In this document: positions 17,183-24,258 of the stretch, piece by piece
Layout of the letters: every line of letters begins with the position of its first letter
Position numbering within the stretch: position 1 is the first letter of the stretch
Assembly: GCA_003527225.1 (NCBI GenBank)
Contig: DPXQ01000114.1
Coordinates: forward strand, 157,068-186,442
Direction of reading: 5' to 3'
DNA length: 29,375 bases
Origin: Rhizobium sp.
Lineage (GTDB): Bacteria; Pseudomonadota; Alphaproteobacteria; Rhizobiales; Rhizobiaceae
The notes under the pieces: model-generated
What the model was told of the DNA's origin: nothing
Databases searched by the model: none
The model's input: only the letters and a program-made list of their open reading frames with translations
Translations under genes and position numbers: made by a program

Positions 17183-18211
17183 TTATCCGCCGTGTGTTGA
17201 AGCCTCGGAACTAGGGCTCTCATCTATGCTCGTCATCGCCGGCGATTCAGTCGGGCCTCTTCCCTGTTCATCGCAATACGATGCGAGATCCAAGAGGAAC
17301 ATGCTTACACATCTCAAAATGTGCAAAGCTTCGTGTGGTGCATAAGTCGTTTCAACATGCATCGTAGCGTTGCGCCAAGGATTCTTTACAGCGTCCAGAG
17401 TCGCATAAAGCGACTCCATTTTTGAGCCCATTGTGTTCGGTAGCCGAGTATTCTTGGGCCATCTTTCATCAATTTTTTCAGATAACGTCCTGAGAATTAT
17501 GGCCCAATTCTTTTCCGCCGGTTTTGTCGCGTCCGGGATGCCGAGGAACGCGCACATCGCCCTAATTCCAGACTCTAAAGCGCGCATACTGTGAAATACA
17601 GAAGCGGTATATCTATTTAGCGCGCAGCATTTGGCAGCCTCTTCAATCTCAAATGAGGCATTTGGGAATGCGAGCGAAAAGCCGACGGCAGCCCTTTCGG
17701 GGACGCTCAAGAGAGCGTCAACGGGCTGCATTAGCATAACCTCGCTCGGATTTAAGACGAAGAACTTAATGTCGTCTAAGTGATCCGCGAACCGGCTTTC
17801 TATATCATTTATTTGCATCGCTAAATGCGCGTAAGTGATGTCTGTGGTACCGGGGTTGAAACTTGCTCTCAATCTCTCTGCGCAAATTAGCGCAGACCTT
17901 GCAGAAGTCTTGCTTATCTCTGGAATGAGCCAATCGAGGTGCTGCGCCACCAAAGCCTTGTCTTCACTTCCTAAGAGTTGATCCCTTCTTTCGATTCTGC
18001 CGGTGTGGACACTGAGTGTTCTTAGCCTGGTGATCGCACCCAAAAATGCGCGGGCCTCCAATTCCAGCATTTCAGATAAGCTCCAGATCTTGTCGGGATG
18101 CGCGATCCCCATATCGATAGCGGAAGCTAGAATACTATTTGTTTCCTGGGTACGCAAAGCACAACGAATAGGAAAAAAATCCCAGTCATATACTTTACGT
18201 ACCAGACGCAA
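17183..18211 (-). CDS. Uncharacterised protein with C-terminal HEPN-type Rx4H motif
   Basis: Up to 342 residues if a TTG at 18211 is used; an ATG at 18112 is the next in-frame candidate, and neither has a clear Shine-Dalgarno. A predicted promoter for the divergent gene at 18194-18222 makes the shorter start attractive. The C-terminal third has NRYTASVFHSMRALESGIRAMCAFLG and then PWRNATMHVETTYAPHEALHILRCVSMFLLDLA. RNATMH (280-285 in the long numbering) is an Rx4H HEPN signature followed by a helix, as in HEPN RNases and abortive-infection proteins. The region is AT-rich relative to its neighbours, suggesting transfer. Function is inferred from the motif only. Confidence 0.6.
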   Translation of the reverse strand: MRLVRKVYDWDFFPIRCALRTQETNSILASAIDMGIAHPDKIWSLSEMLELEARAFLGAITRLRTLSVHTGRIERRDQLLGSEDKALVAQHLDWLIPEISKTSARSALICAERLRASFNPGTTDITYAHLAMQINDIESRFADHLDDIKFFVLNPSEVMLMQPVDALLSVPERAAVGFSLAFPNASFEIEEAAKCCALNRYTASVFHSMRALESGIRAMCAFLGIPDATKPAEKNWAIILRTLSEKIDERWPKNTRLPNTMGSKMESLYATLDAVKNPWRNATMHVETTYAPHEALHILRCVSMFLLDLASYCDEQGRGPTESPAMTSIDESPSSEASTHGG

Positions 18212-18222
18212 AACCGTATAAG
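18194..18222 (+). promoter_or_regulatory. Predicted sigma70-type promoter for 18243 gene
   Basis: TTTACG (18194-18199), 17-bp spacer, TATAAG (18217-18222), about 20 nt before the start codon of the small gene. Confidence 0.5.
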
Positions 18223-18242
18223 GAAATCAACGGAGAAACGTC

Positions 18243-18500
18243 ATGACAACCGAAGAAATGATTGACCATATTGAGAATGCAAACGCCCAGGCATCCGCCG
18301 CACAAGGCGTCCTAATGGCTCTGCTGTTCACCCTGCGCGGAAACATGCTGTCCGATGAAGTCTTGAACCGAACTTTCGATATCGCCGCTGAGACTTACGT
18401 CACCGGAAGCTACAGCAAGAATGAACGCCTCTCGGCTCAATCCACTCGCACACTTCAGGCTGTCGAACACATGCGGCAAACGCTCATCCGCAAGGATTGA
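18243..18500 (+). CDS. Small hypothetical protein divergent from HEPN-motif gene
   Basis: An 85-residue protein with a good Shine-Dalgarno (GGAG, about 7 nt before ATG) and a plausible promoter. The first half is helical and mildly hydrophobic (AAQGVLMALLFTLRGNMLSDEVLNRTFDIAAE). The C-terminal part is basic and polar (LSAQSTRTLQAVEHMRQTLIRKD). I do not recognise the family. Its position opposite the HEPN-motif gene could reflect a toxin-antitoxin relation or a coincidence of island cargo. Confidence 0.65.
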   Translation: MTTEEMIDHIENANAQASAAQGVLMALLFTLRGNMLSDEVLNRTFDIAAETYVTGSYSKNERLSAQSTRTLQAVEHMRQTLIRKD

Positions 18501-18537
18501 TCGAAGTACGTTGTTTATCTCAAAAGGAAAATAATCC

Positions 18538-18566
18538 TTGACGGCGTGACGGTCGTTTGATAGGGT
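18538..18566 (+). promoter_or_regulatory. Predicted promoter ahead of GTA-like cluster
   Basis: TTGACG (18538-18543), 17-bp spacer and TAGGGT (18561-18566; poor -10 match). A terminator-like hairpin follows about 75 nt downstream of the predicted start site, before the first gene. Confidence 0.4.
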
Positions 18567-18640
18567 TATGCCATCGTCGGAGAGTTGTAGCCGGAGCGGA
18601 TCGCTTCGGTGGCGGCGGACGGCGGCAAGGGATTTTTTTA

Positions 18641-18666
18641 AAGGCTCGGGAAACCGGGCCTTTTTT
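18641..18666 (+). terminator. Terminator-like hairpin with GAAA loop and U-tract
   Basis: Stem AAGGCTCGG/CCGGGCCTT closed by a GAAA tetraloop and followed by a run of T. It looks like a factor-independent terminator, located 43 nt before the first cluster gene. It could end a small RNA started at about 18573 or act as a leader attenuator. Confidence 0.7.
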
Positions 18667-18708
18667 CATGTCTTTGTTCCGGCTCGGGCCGGCGCGGCAG
18701 GAGGCTTC

Positions 18709-19332
18709 ATGGACGATATCGCCGATACCGATCTGTCGCTGTTCGGTCTCTGGCCGGGTGGGCCGGATGCGCCGGGCGGGGCCCAGACGGAGAGGAATGC
18801 CCGCGCGGGGACGCAAGAGGAGGAGGGCGTCGGCTGGAGCGATCAGAGGCGCATGCGCGCCGCAGGAAGGTTCATGCTCGAGGTGAAATCCGCCGAGGCG
18901 CTGTCTCCCATCGAGCAGCTGTCGGCCCTTCTGAACGACCTGACGGCCGAGATGCGCCAGCAGTTCGAGCTTTTCCGCAAGCTGCGCGGCGCGGCTGACG
19001 CACTGATTTCCGGCGAGGACGAGGCAGCCTCCAAGCTCGCCCGGTCCGACGCCAAGGCCGCGACCGACGCCATGGCGCTGATGGTGCGCACGCTCGAAAA
19101 GATCGACAGCCTGCAGCGGCAGCTTGCCCGCGACCGGGAAGAGGCGGCGCTGGCCGGCGGCGACGGGGAAAGCGATGAAGAGATCAGGGACGAGATCCGC
19201 CGGATCATCGACGGGCAGGCGGAAGCGCGCGCGCGGGTGCTCATGGACGCCTGGCTCGCCGAGCGCGACCGCGCCGGGAGCACCGGACGGGACGAGGAAC
19301 CGGAAAGCACGCCTGGCGGCGACAGTGGCTGA
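18709..19332 (+). CDS. Small-terminase-like first gene of the GTA-like cluster
   Basis: A 207-residue protein from the ATG at 18709 with GGAGG 4 nt upstream; the frame is open further back but lacks start signals. The sequence is acidic and largely helical or coiled (LSPIEQLSALLNDLTAEMRQQFELFRKLRGAADAL; AMALMVRTLEKIDSLQRQLARDREEA). It has no enzymatic motif. Its position directly before, and 8-nt overlap with, the large terminase suggest a small-terminase or DNA-recognition role as in GTA ORFg1. The assignment is positional. Confidence 0.6.
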   Translation: MDDIADTDLSLFGLWPGGPDAPGGAQTERNARAGTQEEEGVGWSDQRRMRAAGRFMLEVKSAEALSPIEQLSALLNDLTAEMRQQFELFRKLRGAADALISGEDEAASKLARSDAKAATDAMALMVRTLEKIDSLQRQLARDREEAALAGGDGESDEEIRDEIRRIIDGQAEARARVLMDAWLAERDRAGSTGRDEEPESTPGGDSG

Positions 19333-20809
19333 GCTGACGCTGGTCCGGGGCGCGCAAGCACAACTGGACCGCATTCTCGACGCCAACAGGCAGGCGATGG
19401 TCGCGATCGGCCTTGAGCGCTACCGCAACCGGATGGCCACGGCCGACGGCCTTGCCGGCGAGATAGGCGCCGGTATCCGCGCATCGGAAGCCCGGCAGAC
19501 CGCAGCGCGGGCCGTCAGGACGATTGGAGACAGGAACCTGACGGACGCAGTCGAGACGCTGGTGCGCGGGCGGGAACCCGTCCGGGTTCGCCGGAGAGTG
19601 CTCGACTGGGAATTCACCGGCCGGCCCGAACAGAAACCGCCGGAAGGCGAATGGCGCAACTGGCTTTTGATGGGCGGGCGCGGCTCCGGCAAGACGCGGG
19701 CGGGCGCCGAATGGGTGCATGAACTGGCGGCCGGTTCCGGGCCGCGATCCGATCTCAGGATCGCGCTGGTGGCCGAAACGCTGGGCGATGCCCGCGAGGT
19801 CATGGTCGACGGCGTGTCGGGCATCTGGCGGGTGGCGCGGCAGATGCGGCCGGAAGTGGAGATTTCGCGGCGCAGGCTGGTCTGGCCGAACGGGGCGATG
19901 GCGCAGTTCTTCTCCTCCGAAGACCCCGAAAGCCTGCGCGGGCCGCAATTTCATTTCGCCTGGTGCGACGAGCTTGCCAAGTGGAAATACGCGCAGGAGA
20001 CCTTCGACATGCTGCAGTTCGCGCTGCGGCTCGGGCCGGCACCGCGCCAGCTGATCACCACGACGCCGCGCCCGCTGCCGCTGCTCAAGCGGCTGATCGC
20101 CGATCCGGGCACGCGGCTGACGCGGATCGCCACGGCAGACAATGCCGGAAACCTCGCGCCGGGCTTCATCGCCGCGCTTCAGGCCCGCTATGGGGGCACA
20201 AGGCTCGGGCGCCAGGAACTGGGCGGCGAACTGGTCGAGGACCGCGAGGACGCGCTGTGGAGGCGCGAGCAGATCGAGGCGCTGACGGTGAGGATCAGCG
20301 AACCGCTTCGGCGCATCGTCGTGGCGGTCGATCCGCCTGCAAGCGCCGGACGATCAAGCTGCTGCGGCATCGTGGTCGCCGGGCTTCAGGGCTCCGGCCG
20401 GGCGGTGGTTCTGGCCGATTGCTCGGTCGAGGGGGCAAGCCCCGCCGACTGGGCGAATGCCGTGGTCAGGGCCTATCGCCGCTTCGAGGCCGACCGGATC
20501 GTCGCCGAGATCAACCAGGGCGGCGACATGGTGGCCGCGATGCTCAAAAGCGTCGATGTCAATTTGCCGGTGACGACGGTCCGGGCGATGCGCGGCAAGT
20601 ATCTGCGCGCCGAGCCGGTGGCGGCCTTGTACGAACAGGGCCGCGTCGTGCACGCGGCCCGGTTCACGGCCCTTGAGGACCAGATGTGCGATTTCGGCCC
20701 GGACGGGCTTTCGTCAGGCCGCTCGCCCGACCGGCTGGACGCGCTGGTCTGGGCGCTGACGGCGCTCATTCTGGAAGGCGCGGGCGAACCGCGCGTCCGG
20801 GGAATATGA
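19325..20809 (+). CDS. GTA/phage large terminase (DNA-packaging ATPase-nuclease)
   Basis: About 494 residues from a GTG that overlaps the previous stop. The canonical terminase start region (VLDWEFTGRPEQKPPEGEWRNWLLMGGRGSGKTRAGAEW) begins near residue 95, with Walker A GGRGSGKT at 117-124. Walker B-like FHFAWCDELAKW follows. The nuclease half shows acidic motifs IVVAVDPPAS, RIVAEINQGGDM and RSPDRLDALVWAL. It should translocate DNA into capsids and cut it. The roughly 95-residue N-terminal stretch before the usual start is longer than I expect for GTA terminases; a start at the ATG at 19398 is possible. The ATPase and nuclease motifs look intact. Confidence 0.93.
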   Translation: MAELTLVRGAQAQLDRILDANRQAMVAIGLERYRNRMATADGLAGEIGAGIRASEARQTAARAVRTIGDRNLTDAVETLVRGREPVRVRRRVLDWEFTGRPEQKPPEGEWRNWLLMGGRGSGKTRAGAEWVHELAAGSGPRSDLRIALVAETLGDAREVMVDGVSGIWRVARQMRPEVEISRRRLVWPNGAMAQFFSSEDPESLRGPQFHFAWCDELAKWKYAQETFDMLQFALRLGPAPRQLITTTPRPLPLLKRLIADPGTRLTRIATADNAGNLAPGFIAALQARYGGTRLGRQELGGELVEDREDALWRREQIEALTVRISEPLRRIVVAVDPPASAGRSSCCGIVVAGLQGSGRAVVLADCSVEGASPADWANAVVRAYRRFEADRIVAEINQGGDMVAAMLKSVDVNLPVTTVRAMRGKYLRAEPVAALYEQGRVVHAARFTALEDQMCDFGPDGLSSGRSPDRLDALVWALTALILEGAGEPRVRGI

Positions 20810-20820
20810 ATGCGGTGGAC

Positions 20821-20967
20821 TTACTTTGCCTTGATGGAAATCGTCGGCTGGGGCGCGCTGTGGCTCATCTGGCGCATCTGGCGCCATTCGTTTTCCATGC
20901 GCTCGAGAACTTCGGCAGGAATGGTCTGCGACGGGGCTTTGGGCTCTGTGGTGGACTTCACTTGCAT
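20821..20967 (-). CDS. 48-aa protein antisense to the cluster
   Basis: A small gene on the opposite strand between terminase and endolysin. The ATG at 20967 is preceded by a strong GAGGAGAG Shine-Dalgarno at 6 nt, unusual for a chance frame. The product (QVKSTTEPKAPSQTIPAEVLERMENEWRQMRQMSH...) has a polar start and a helical middle, and ends in ISIKAK. No family is recognised. An AT-rich stretch (20968-21060) upstream could hold its promoter. Confidence 0.5.
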   Translation of the reverse strand: MQVKSTTEPKAPSQTIPAEVLERMENEWRQMRQMSHSAPQPTISIKAK

Positions 20968-21060
20968 CCGGATCTCTCCTCGATGATTGGCGTGCATCCA
21001 ACGCGGGACGGGCAAGTAAGTTCCACAGAGTTAAGTTTTTGTAAATATACCGGTGAACCA

Positions 21061-21095
21061 CTCTAAACGATTGAAATTGTTTCAAACGATTAGAG
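21061..21095. promoter_or_regulatory. 35-bp imperfect palindrome upstream of endolysin
   Basis: 16-bp arms CTCTAAACGATTGAAA and TTTCAAACGATTAGAG around TTG pair at 14 of 16 positions. It lies in AT-rich sequence between the antisense 48-aa gene and the endolysin, where both could be controlled. A regulatory operator is the likeliest reading. Confidence 0.55.
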
Positions 21096-21191
21096 TTCCG
21101 ACTTTCTCACAGGCTTGGTTAATCGGCGATCCGGCGGGGCGTGAACGGCCCCCCGGAAAGCGCGGACCTCACCGCGCCGGGAGGGGAACAG

Positions 21192-21803
21192 ATGTCCGGG
21201 AACGACCGCCAATTCTTCTCCGCGATCCGGAACGATCCCTTCGGCGGCAGGCTGACGGAAGGCCAGGTGCGCGGCATCAACGCCATCCTCGGGGGGTGGC
21301 GCAGGACCATGCCAAAGGGCGATCCGCGCCATCTCGCCTATATGCTGGCGACCGCCTTCCACGAGACGGCGAAGACCATGCGCCCGGTGCGCGAGACGCT
21401 GGCCTCGAGCGACGGGCGGGCGATCGAAATCCTCGACCAGGCCTTTGCCGAGGGGCGGATGCCGCAGGTGAGTGCTGCCTATTGGCGGCGCGACGGCAAG
21501 GGGCAGAGCTTCCTCGGGCGCGGGCTGGTGCAGATCACCCACCGGCGCAACTATCGGCGGATGTCACTGGCGACCGGTATCGACCTCGTCGCCGAGCCGG
21601 ACCGCGCCATGGAGATGGATGTGGCGGTCGAGATCCTGATCACCGGCATGGGGCAGGGGCTCTTCACCGGCGTCAGGCTCACGGACGTCTTCAACCGCGA
21701 ACGCGAGGACTGGATCGGCGCCCGGCGGATCGTCAACGGAACCGACCGGGCGGAACAGATTGCCGGATACGGGCAGGCGTTCCTGAACGCGATTATGGGG
21801 TAG
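21192..21803 (+). CDS. GH19/chitinase-class endolysin-like protein
   Basis: A 203-residue protein from the ATG at 21192 (GGAGG 7 nt upstream). It contains LAYMLATAFHETAKTMRPVRE, with the putative catalytic Glu in the HET motif, and GQSFLGRGLVQITHRRNYRRMS, the GRGxxQxT substrate-cleft motif of glycoside-hydrolase-19-like endolysins. The predicted role is peptidoglycan cleavage for release or entry of particles. No signal peptide is visible. It sits between large terminase and portal, not a usual GTA gene position. Its last about 77 codons and downstream REP are tandemly duplicated. Confidence 0.85.
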   Translation: MSGNDRQFFSAIRNDPFGGRLTEGQVRGINAILGGWRRTMPKGDPRHLAYMLATAFHETAKTMRPVRETLASSDGRAIEILDQAFAEGRMPQVSAAYWRRDGKGQSFLGRGLVQITHRRNYRRMSLATGIDLVAEPDRAMEMDVAVEILITGMGQGLFTGVRLTDVFNREREDWIGARRIVNGTDRAEQIAGYGQAFLNAIMG

Positions 21804-21841
21804 GGGGCAGTGGTCGAGGATGCCGCGGCGGGTGATCCTAT

Positions 21842-21924
21842 CCCCCTCACCAACAAAATCTGAGACTTAGCCTTCGACTAAGATCTCGATTTTGTATCCT
21901 CTCCCTCGCTGGGGAGAGGAGGGG
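21842..21924 (+). repeat. REP element, copy 1
   Basis: 83-bp palindromic element: outer CCCCCTCACCAACAAAATC, a central stem with CTTAG...CTAAG, and a second hairpin CTCTCCC-TCGCT-GGGGAGAG. Same family as 22196-22278 and, inverted, 22697-22778. Confidence 0.85.
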
Positions 21925-21926
21925 CG

Positions 21927-22159
21927 CGGCCGGCATCGACCTCGTCGCCGAGCCGGGCCGCGCCATGGAGATGGACGTGGCGGTCGAGATCCTGATCACC
22001 GGCATGGGGCAGGGGCTCTTCACCGGCGTCAGGCTCACGGATGTCTTCAACCGCGAACGCGAGGACTGGATCGGGGCGCGCCGGATCGTCAACGGAACCG
22101 ACCGGGCGGAGCAGATTGCCGGATACGGGCAGGCGTTCCTGAACGCGATTTTGGGGTAA
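21927..22159 (+). pseudogene. Duplicated 3' fragment of the endolysin gene
   Basis: Repeats 21571-21803 with only a few substitutions and encodes GIDLVAEPGRAMEMDVAVEILITGMG... to AFLNAILG and a stop. It lacks the catalytic HET region and has no start signal. Together with its trailing REP it is the second unit of a roughly 355-bp tandem duplication. Confidence 0.9.
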
Positions 22160-22195
22160 CAGGCAGTGGTCGAGGATGGAGCGGCGGGGTCCTAT

Positions 22196-22278
22196 CCCCC
22201 TCACCAACAAAATCTGAGACTTAGTCTTCGACTAAGATCTCGATTTTGTATCCTCTCCCTCGCTGGGGAGAGGAGGGG
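22196..22278 (+). repeat. REP element, copy 2 (left flank of DUF559 gene)
   Basis: Nearly identical to copy 1 and same orientation. It ends 62 bp before the DUF559 start codon. Confidence 0.85.
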
Positions 22279-22340
22279 TCGGCCGGCCTTGCATGGCCTC
22301 GTCTGAAACGGCATGATTTGGAGTTCTCCGGAGAGCCGCG

Positions 22341-22694
22341 ATGGCCAGAGAGTTTCCCGACTTGGCCCGAAAACGGGCCAGACAAATGCGGACTGAAGCA
22401 ACCGATCCGGAGGCGATCTTCTGGTCGCACGTCCGTAATCGCCTGCTGAACGGTCATAAGTTTCGCCGACAGGCGCCGATTGGCCCCTACATTGTCGATT
22501 TCCTTTGCGCGGAGAAGAAACTGATCGTCGAACTCGACGGCTTTCAGCATGCCCAAGACGGTCGCGACGCGAACCGTGATCGCTATCTGTCCTCGCTCGG
22601 CTATCGCATTGTCCGTTTCTGGAACCAGGAGATCTATGCGGATGTCGACCAGGCCCTCGTCCATGTCGTCGAAGTTCTGGAGGACCGAGCGTAA
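22341..22694 (+). CDS. DUF559 endonuclease-like (Vsr/PD-(D/E)XK-type) protein
   Basis: A 117-residue DUF559 protein: TDPEAIFWSHVRNRLLNGHKFRRQAPIGPYIVDFLCAEKKLIVELDGFQHAQ, then RDRYLSSLGYRIVRFWNQEI. The D...ExDG-x-QH arrangement is the predicted nuclease core of this Vsr-related family, and all key residues look present. The biological role of DUF559 proteins is poorly defined. The gene sits between endolysin and portal in a GTA-like cluster, a place where it is not expected. It is bounded by REP elements in opposite orientation, 62 bp before its start and 2 bp after its stop, suggesting insertion as a unit. Confidence 0.9.
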   Translation: MAREFPDLARKRARQMRTEATDPEAIFWSHVRNRLLNGHKFRRQAPIGPYIVDFLCAEKKLIVELDGFQHAQDGRDANRDRYLSSLGYRIVRFWNQEIYADVDQALVHVVEVLEDRA

Positions 22695-22696
22695 CA

Positions 22697-22778
22697 CCCC
22701 TCCTCTCCCCAGCGAGGGAGAGGATACAAAATCACGATCTTAGCCAAGGCTAAGTCGTAGATTTTGTTGGTGAGGGGG
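22697..22778 (-). repeat. REP element, copy 3 (inverted, right flank of DUF559 gene)
   Basis: Inverse complement of the copy 1/2 family. The inner stem differs (ACGA/TCGT here versus GAGA/TCTC) but still pairs, so structure is conserved with compensatory change. Confidence 0.85.
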
Positions 22779-22799
22779 ACGGGCTGGTTTCTGCAGGCG

Positions 22800-22879
22800 C
22801 CCCCTCATCTGCGAAATCTGGCACTTAGCTGAAGCCAAGACGCCGATTTCGCTTCTTCTCCCTCCAGGGGAGAAGAGGA
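22800..22879. repeat. Second-type REP element
   Basis: Palindromic element with arms GCGAAATC (22811-22818) and GATTTCGC (22845-22852), then TCTTCTCCC-TCCA-GGGGAGAAGA. Related in plan to the neighbouring REPs but different in sequence. It lies just ahead of the portal gene. Confidence 0.7.
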
Positions 22880-22906
22880 GCGCGGCGCCGACCTCCAGAC
22901 AACAGG

Positions 22907-24073
22907 ATGGATCCGATGAAAATGCCGTTCCGGCTGCCGTGGCGACGCCCGGCGGCGCAATCCTCCGTGGCCGAAACCAAGGGTATGGCCGGGCTCAGCC
23001 TCGTTCCGGCGGAAGGCCGGGCGCAATGGACCGGGCGCTCCTATGCATCGCTTTCCCGCGAGGGCTTCATGAAGAACCCGGTCGCGCACCGCACCGTGCG
23101 GCTGATCGCGGAAGCGGCCGCCGCCGTGCCCTGGCTGCTCAACGGCGCGGGCGGGGAGCTGGCGGCCCATCCGGCGCTGAAACTGATGGAAAAGCCCAAT
23201 GCCCGCATGGGTGGGCCGGACTTCTTCGAGGCGCTTTACGGGCACCTGCTGCTGGCCGGCAATGCCTTCGTCGAGCCGCTGGCGATCGGTGGGAGGCCTG
23301 CCGAACTGCACCTGCTCAGGCCCGACCGCATGACCATTCTGGCCGGCCGCGACGGCTGGCCGCAGGCATACGAATATCGCGCCGGGGGCGCGGTCCGCAG
23401 GATCGCGGCGGAGGGCGACGGGCCACCCCTCTTGCATCTGAAGCTCTTCCATCCGCTCGACGATCACCTCGGCTTTCCGCCGCTGGCGGCGGCGCAGGTG
23501 GCGCTCGACCTCCACAATGCGGCGGCGCGCTGGAACAAGGCGCTGCTCGACAATTCCGCCCGGCCATCGGGCGCGCTGGTCTATCAGCCGAAGGAGGGCG
23601 GCAACCTTTCGCCCGACCAGTACGAGCGGCTGAAGACGGAACTCGACGAGGGCTATTCCGGGCCGATGCGGGCCGGCCGCCCGCTGCTTCTGGAAGGCGG
23701 GCTCGACTGGAAATCCATGGGGCTTTCGCCGAAGGACATGGACTTCGTGGAGGCCAGAAACGGGGCCGCGCGCGACGTGGCGCTCGCCTTCGGCGTGCCG
23801 CCGATGCTGCTCGGCATTCCCGGCGACAACACCTATGCCAACTACCAGGAGGCGAACCGCGCCTTCTACCGGCTGACGGTCCTGCCGCTGATCAACCGCA
23901 CGGCGGCGAGCCTCTCGGGCTTTCTGTCGGCGCTCTACGGCGAGGAGCTGAAGCTTCTCCCCGACCTCGACCAGGTGGCGGGCCTTGCCGCCGAGCGCGA
24001 CGCGCTCTGGGCGAGGGTGGGGACGGCGGACTTTTTGACCGACACGGAAAAGCGCGAGGCGGTCGGTTACTGA
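22907..24073 (+). CDS. HK97-family phage/GTA portal protein
   Basis: A 388-residue portal (start 22907; ATG at 22916 with AGGA 8 nt upstream is equally plausible). Recognisable family segments are the NPVAHRTVRLIAEAAAAVPW start, ALYGHLLLAGNAFVEPL, LHLLRPDRM, PLAAAQVALDLHNAAARWNKALLDNSARPSGAL, LALAFGVPPMLLGIPGDNTYANYQEANRAFYRLTVLPL, and the C-terminal FLTDTEKREAVGY. It forms the dodecameric vertex ring through which the terminase pumps DNA. It looks intact. Upstream spacing is enlarged by the endolysin, DUF559 and REP insertions. Confidence 0.95.
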   Translation: MDPMKMPFRLPWRRPAAQSSVAETKGMAGLSLVPAEGRAQWTGRSYASLSREGFMKNPVAHRTVRLIAEAAAAVPWLLNGAGGELAAHPALKLMEKPNARMGGPDFFEALYGHLLLAGNAFVEPLAIGGRPAELHLLRPDRMTILAGRDGWPQAYEYRAGGAVRRIAAEGDGPPLLHLKLFHPLDDHLGFPPLAAAQVALDLHNAAARWNKALLDNSARPSGALVYQPKEGGNLSPDQYERLKTELDEGYSGPMRAGRPLLLEGGLDWKSMGLSPKDMDFVEARNGAARDVALAFGVPPMLLGIPGDNTYANYQEANRAFYRLTVLPLINRTAASLSGFLSALYGEELKLLPDLDQVAGLAAERDALWARVGTADFLTDTEKREAVGY

Positions 24074-24092
24074 GCCGGGCCATCGCCGCTTC

Positions 24093-24155
24093 GTGAATCG
24101 GTTTGTGAAGACGCTGAATCAACGCGTGAAGGCACGGAATCGGGATGTGAGGGAA
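24093..24155 (+). repeat. Three 21-bp tandem repeats with GAATC and GTGA
   Basis: Units start at 24093, 24114 and 24135, each with GAATC at positions 3-7 and GTGA at 13-16. Two more GANTC sites follow at 24167 and 24176. The spacing puts all sites on one DNA face. A plus-strand frame (GTG 24093 to TGA 24207-24209) is open through it, so a heptad-coding origin cannot be excluded. Confidence 0.75.
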
Positions 24156-24194
24156 CGGCGCCAAGCGATTCAGATGAATCGGCAATTCGCCATA

Positions 24195-24211
24195 CCTCAC
24201 GTCACGTGAGG
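24195..24211. promoter_or_regulatory. Perfect palindrome upstream of DUF6107-like gene
   Basis: CCTCACGT-C-ACGTGAGG, 8-bp perfect arms, 48 bp before the next start codon and directly after the GAATC array. Probable regulator site. Confidence 0.6.
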
Positions 24212-24258
24212 CAATGTTTCCGAGCCATTCTCAGCCATTATCATGGGGAGCCAATGAC

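Noticed and set aside
21842..22879. Possible CRISPR-like repeat series
   Set aside because: Repeats are palindromic REPs in mixed orientation with irregular spacing, one copy per gap, and no spacers.
22939..24096. Long plus-strand frame overlapping the portal gene
   Set aside because: Composition is Arg/Gly/Ala-rich without motifs. The portal frame has clear family similarity.
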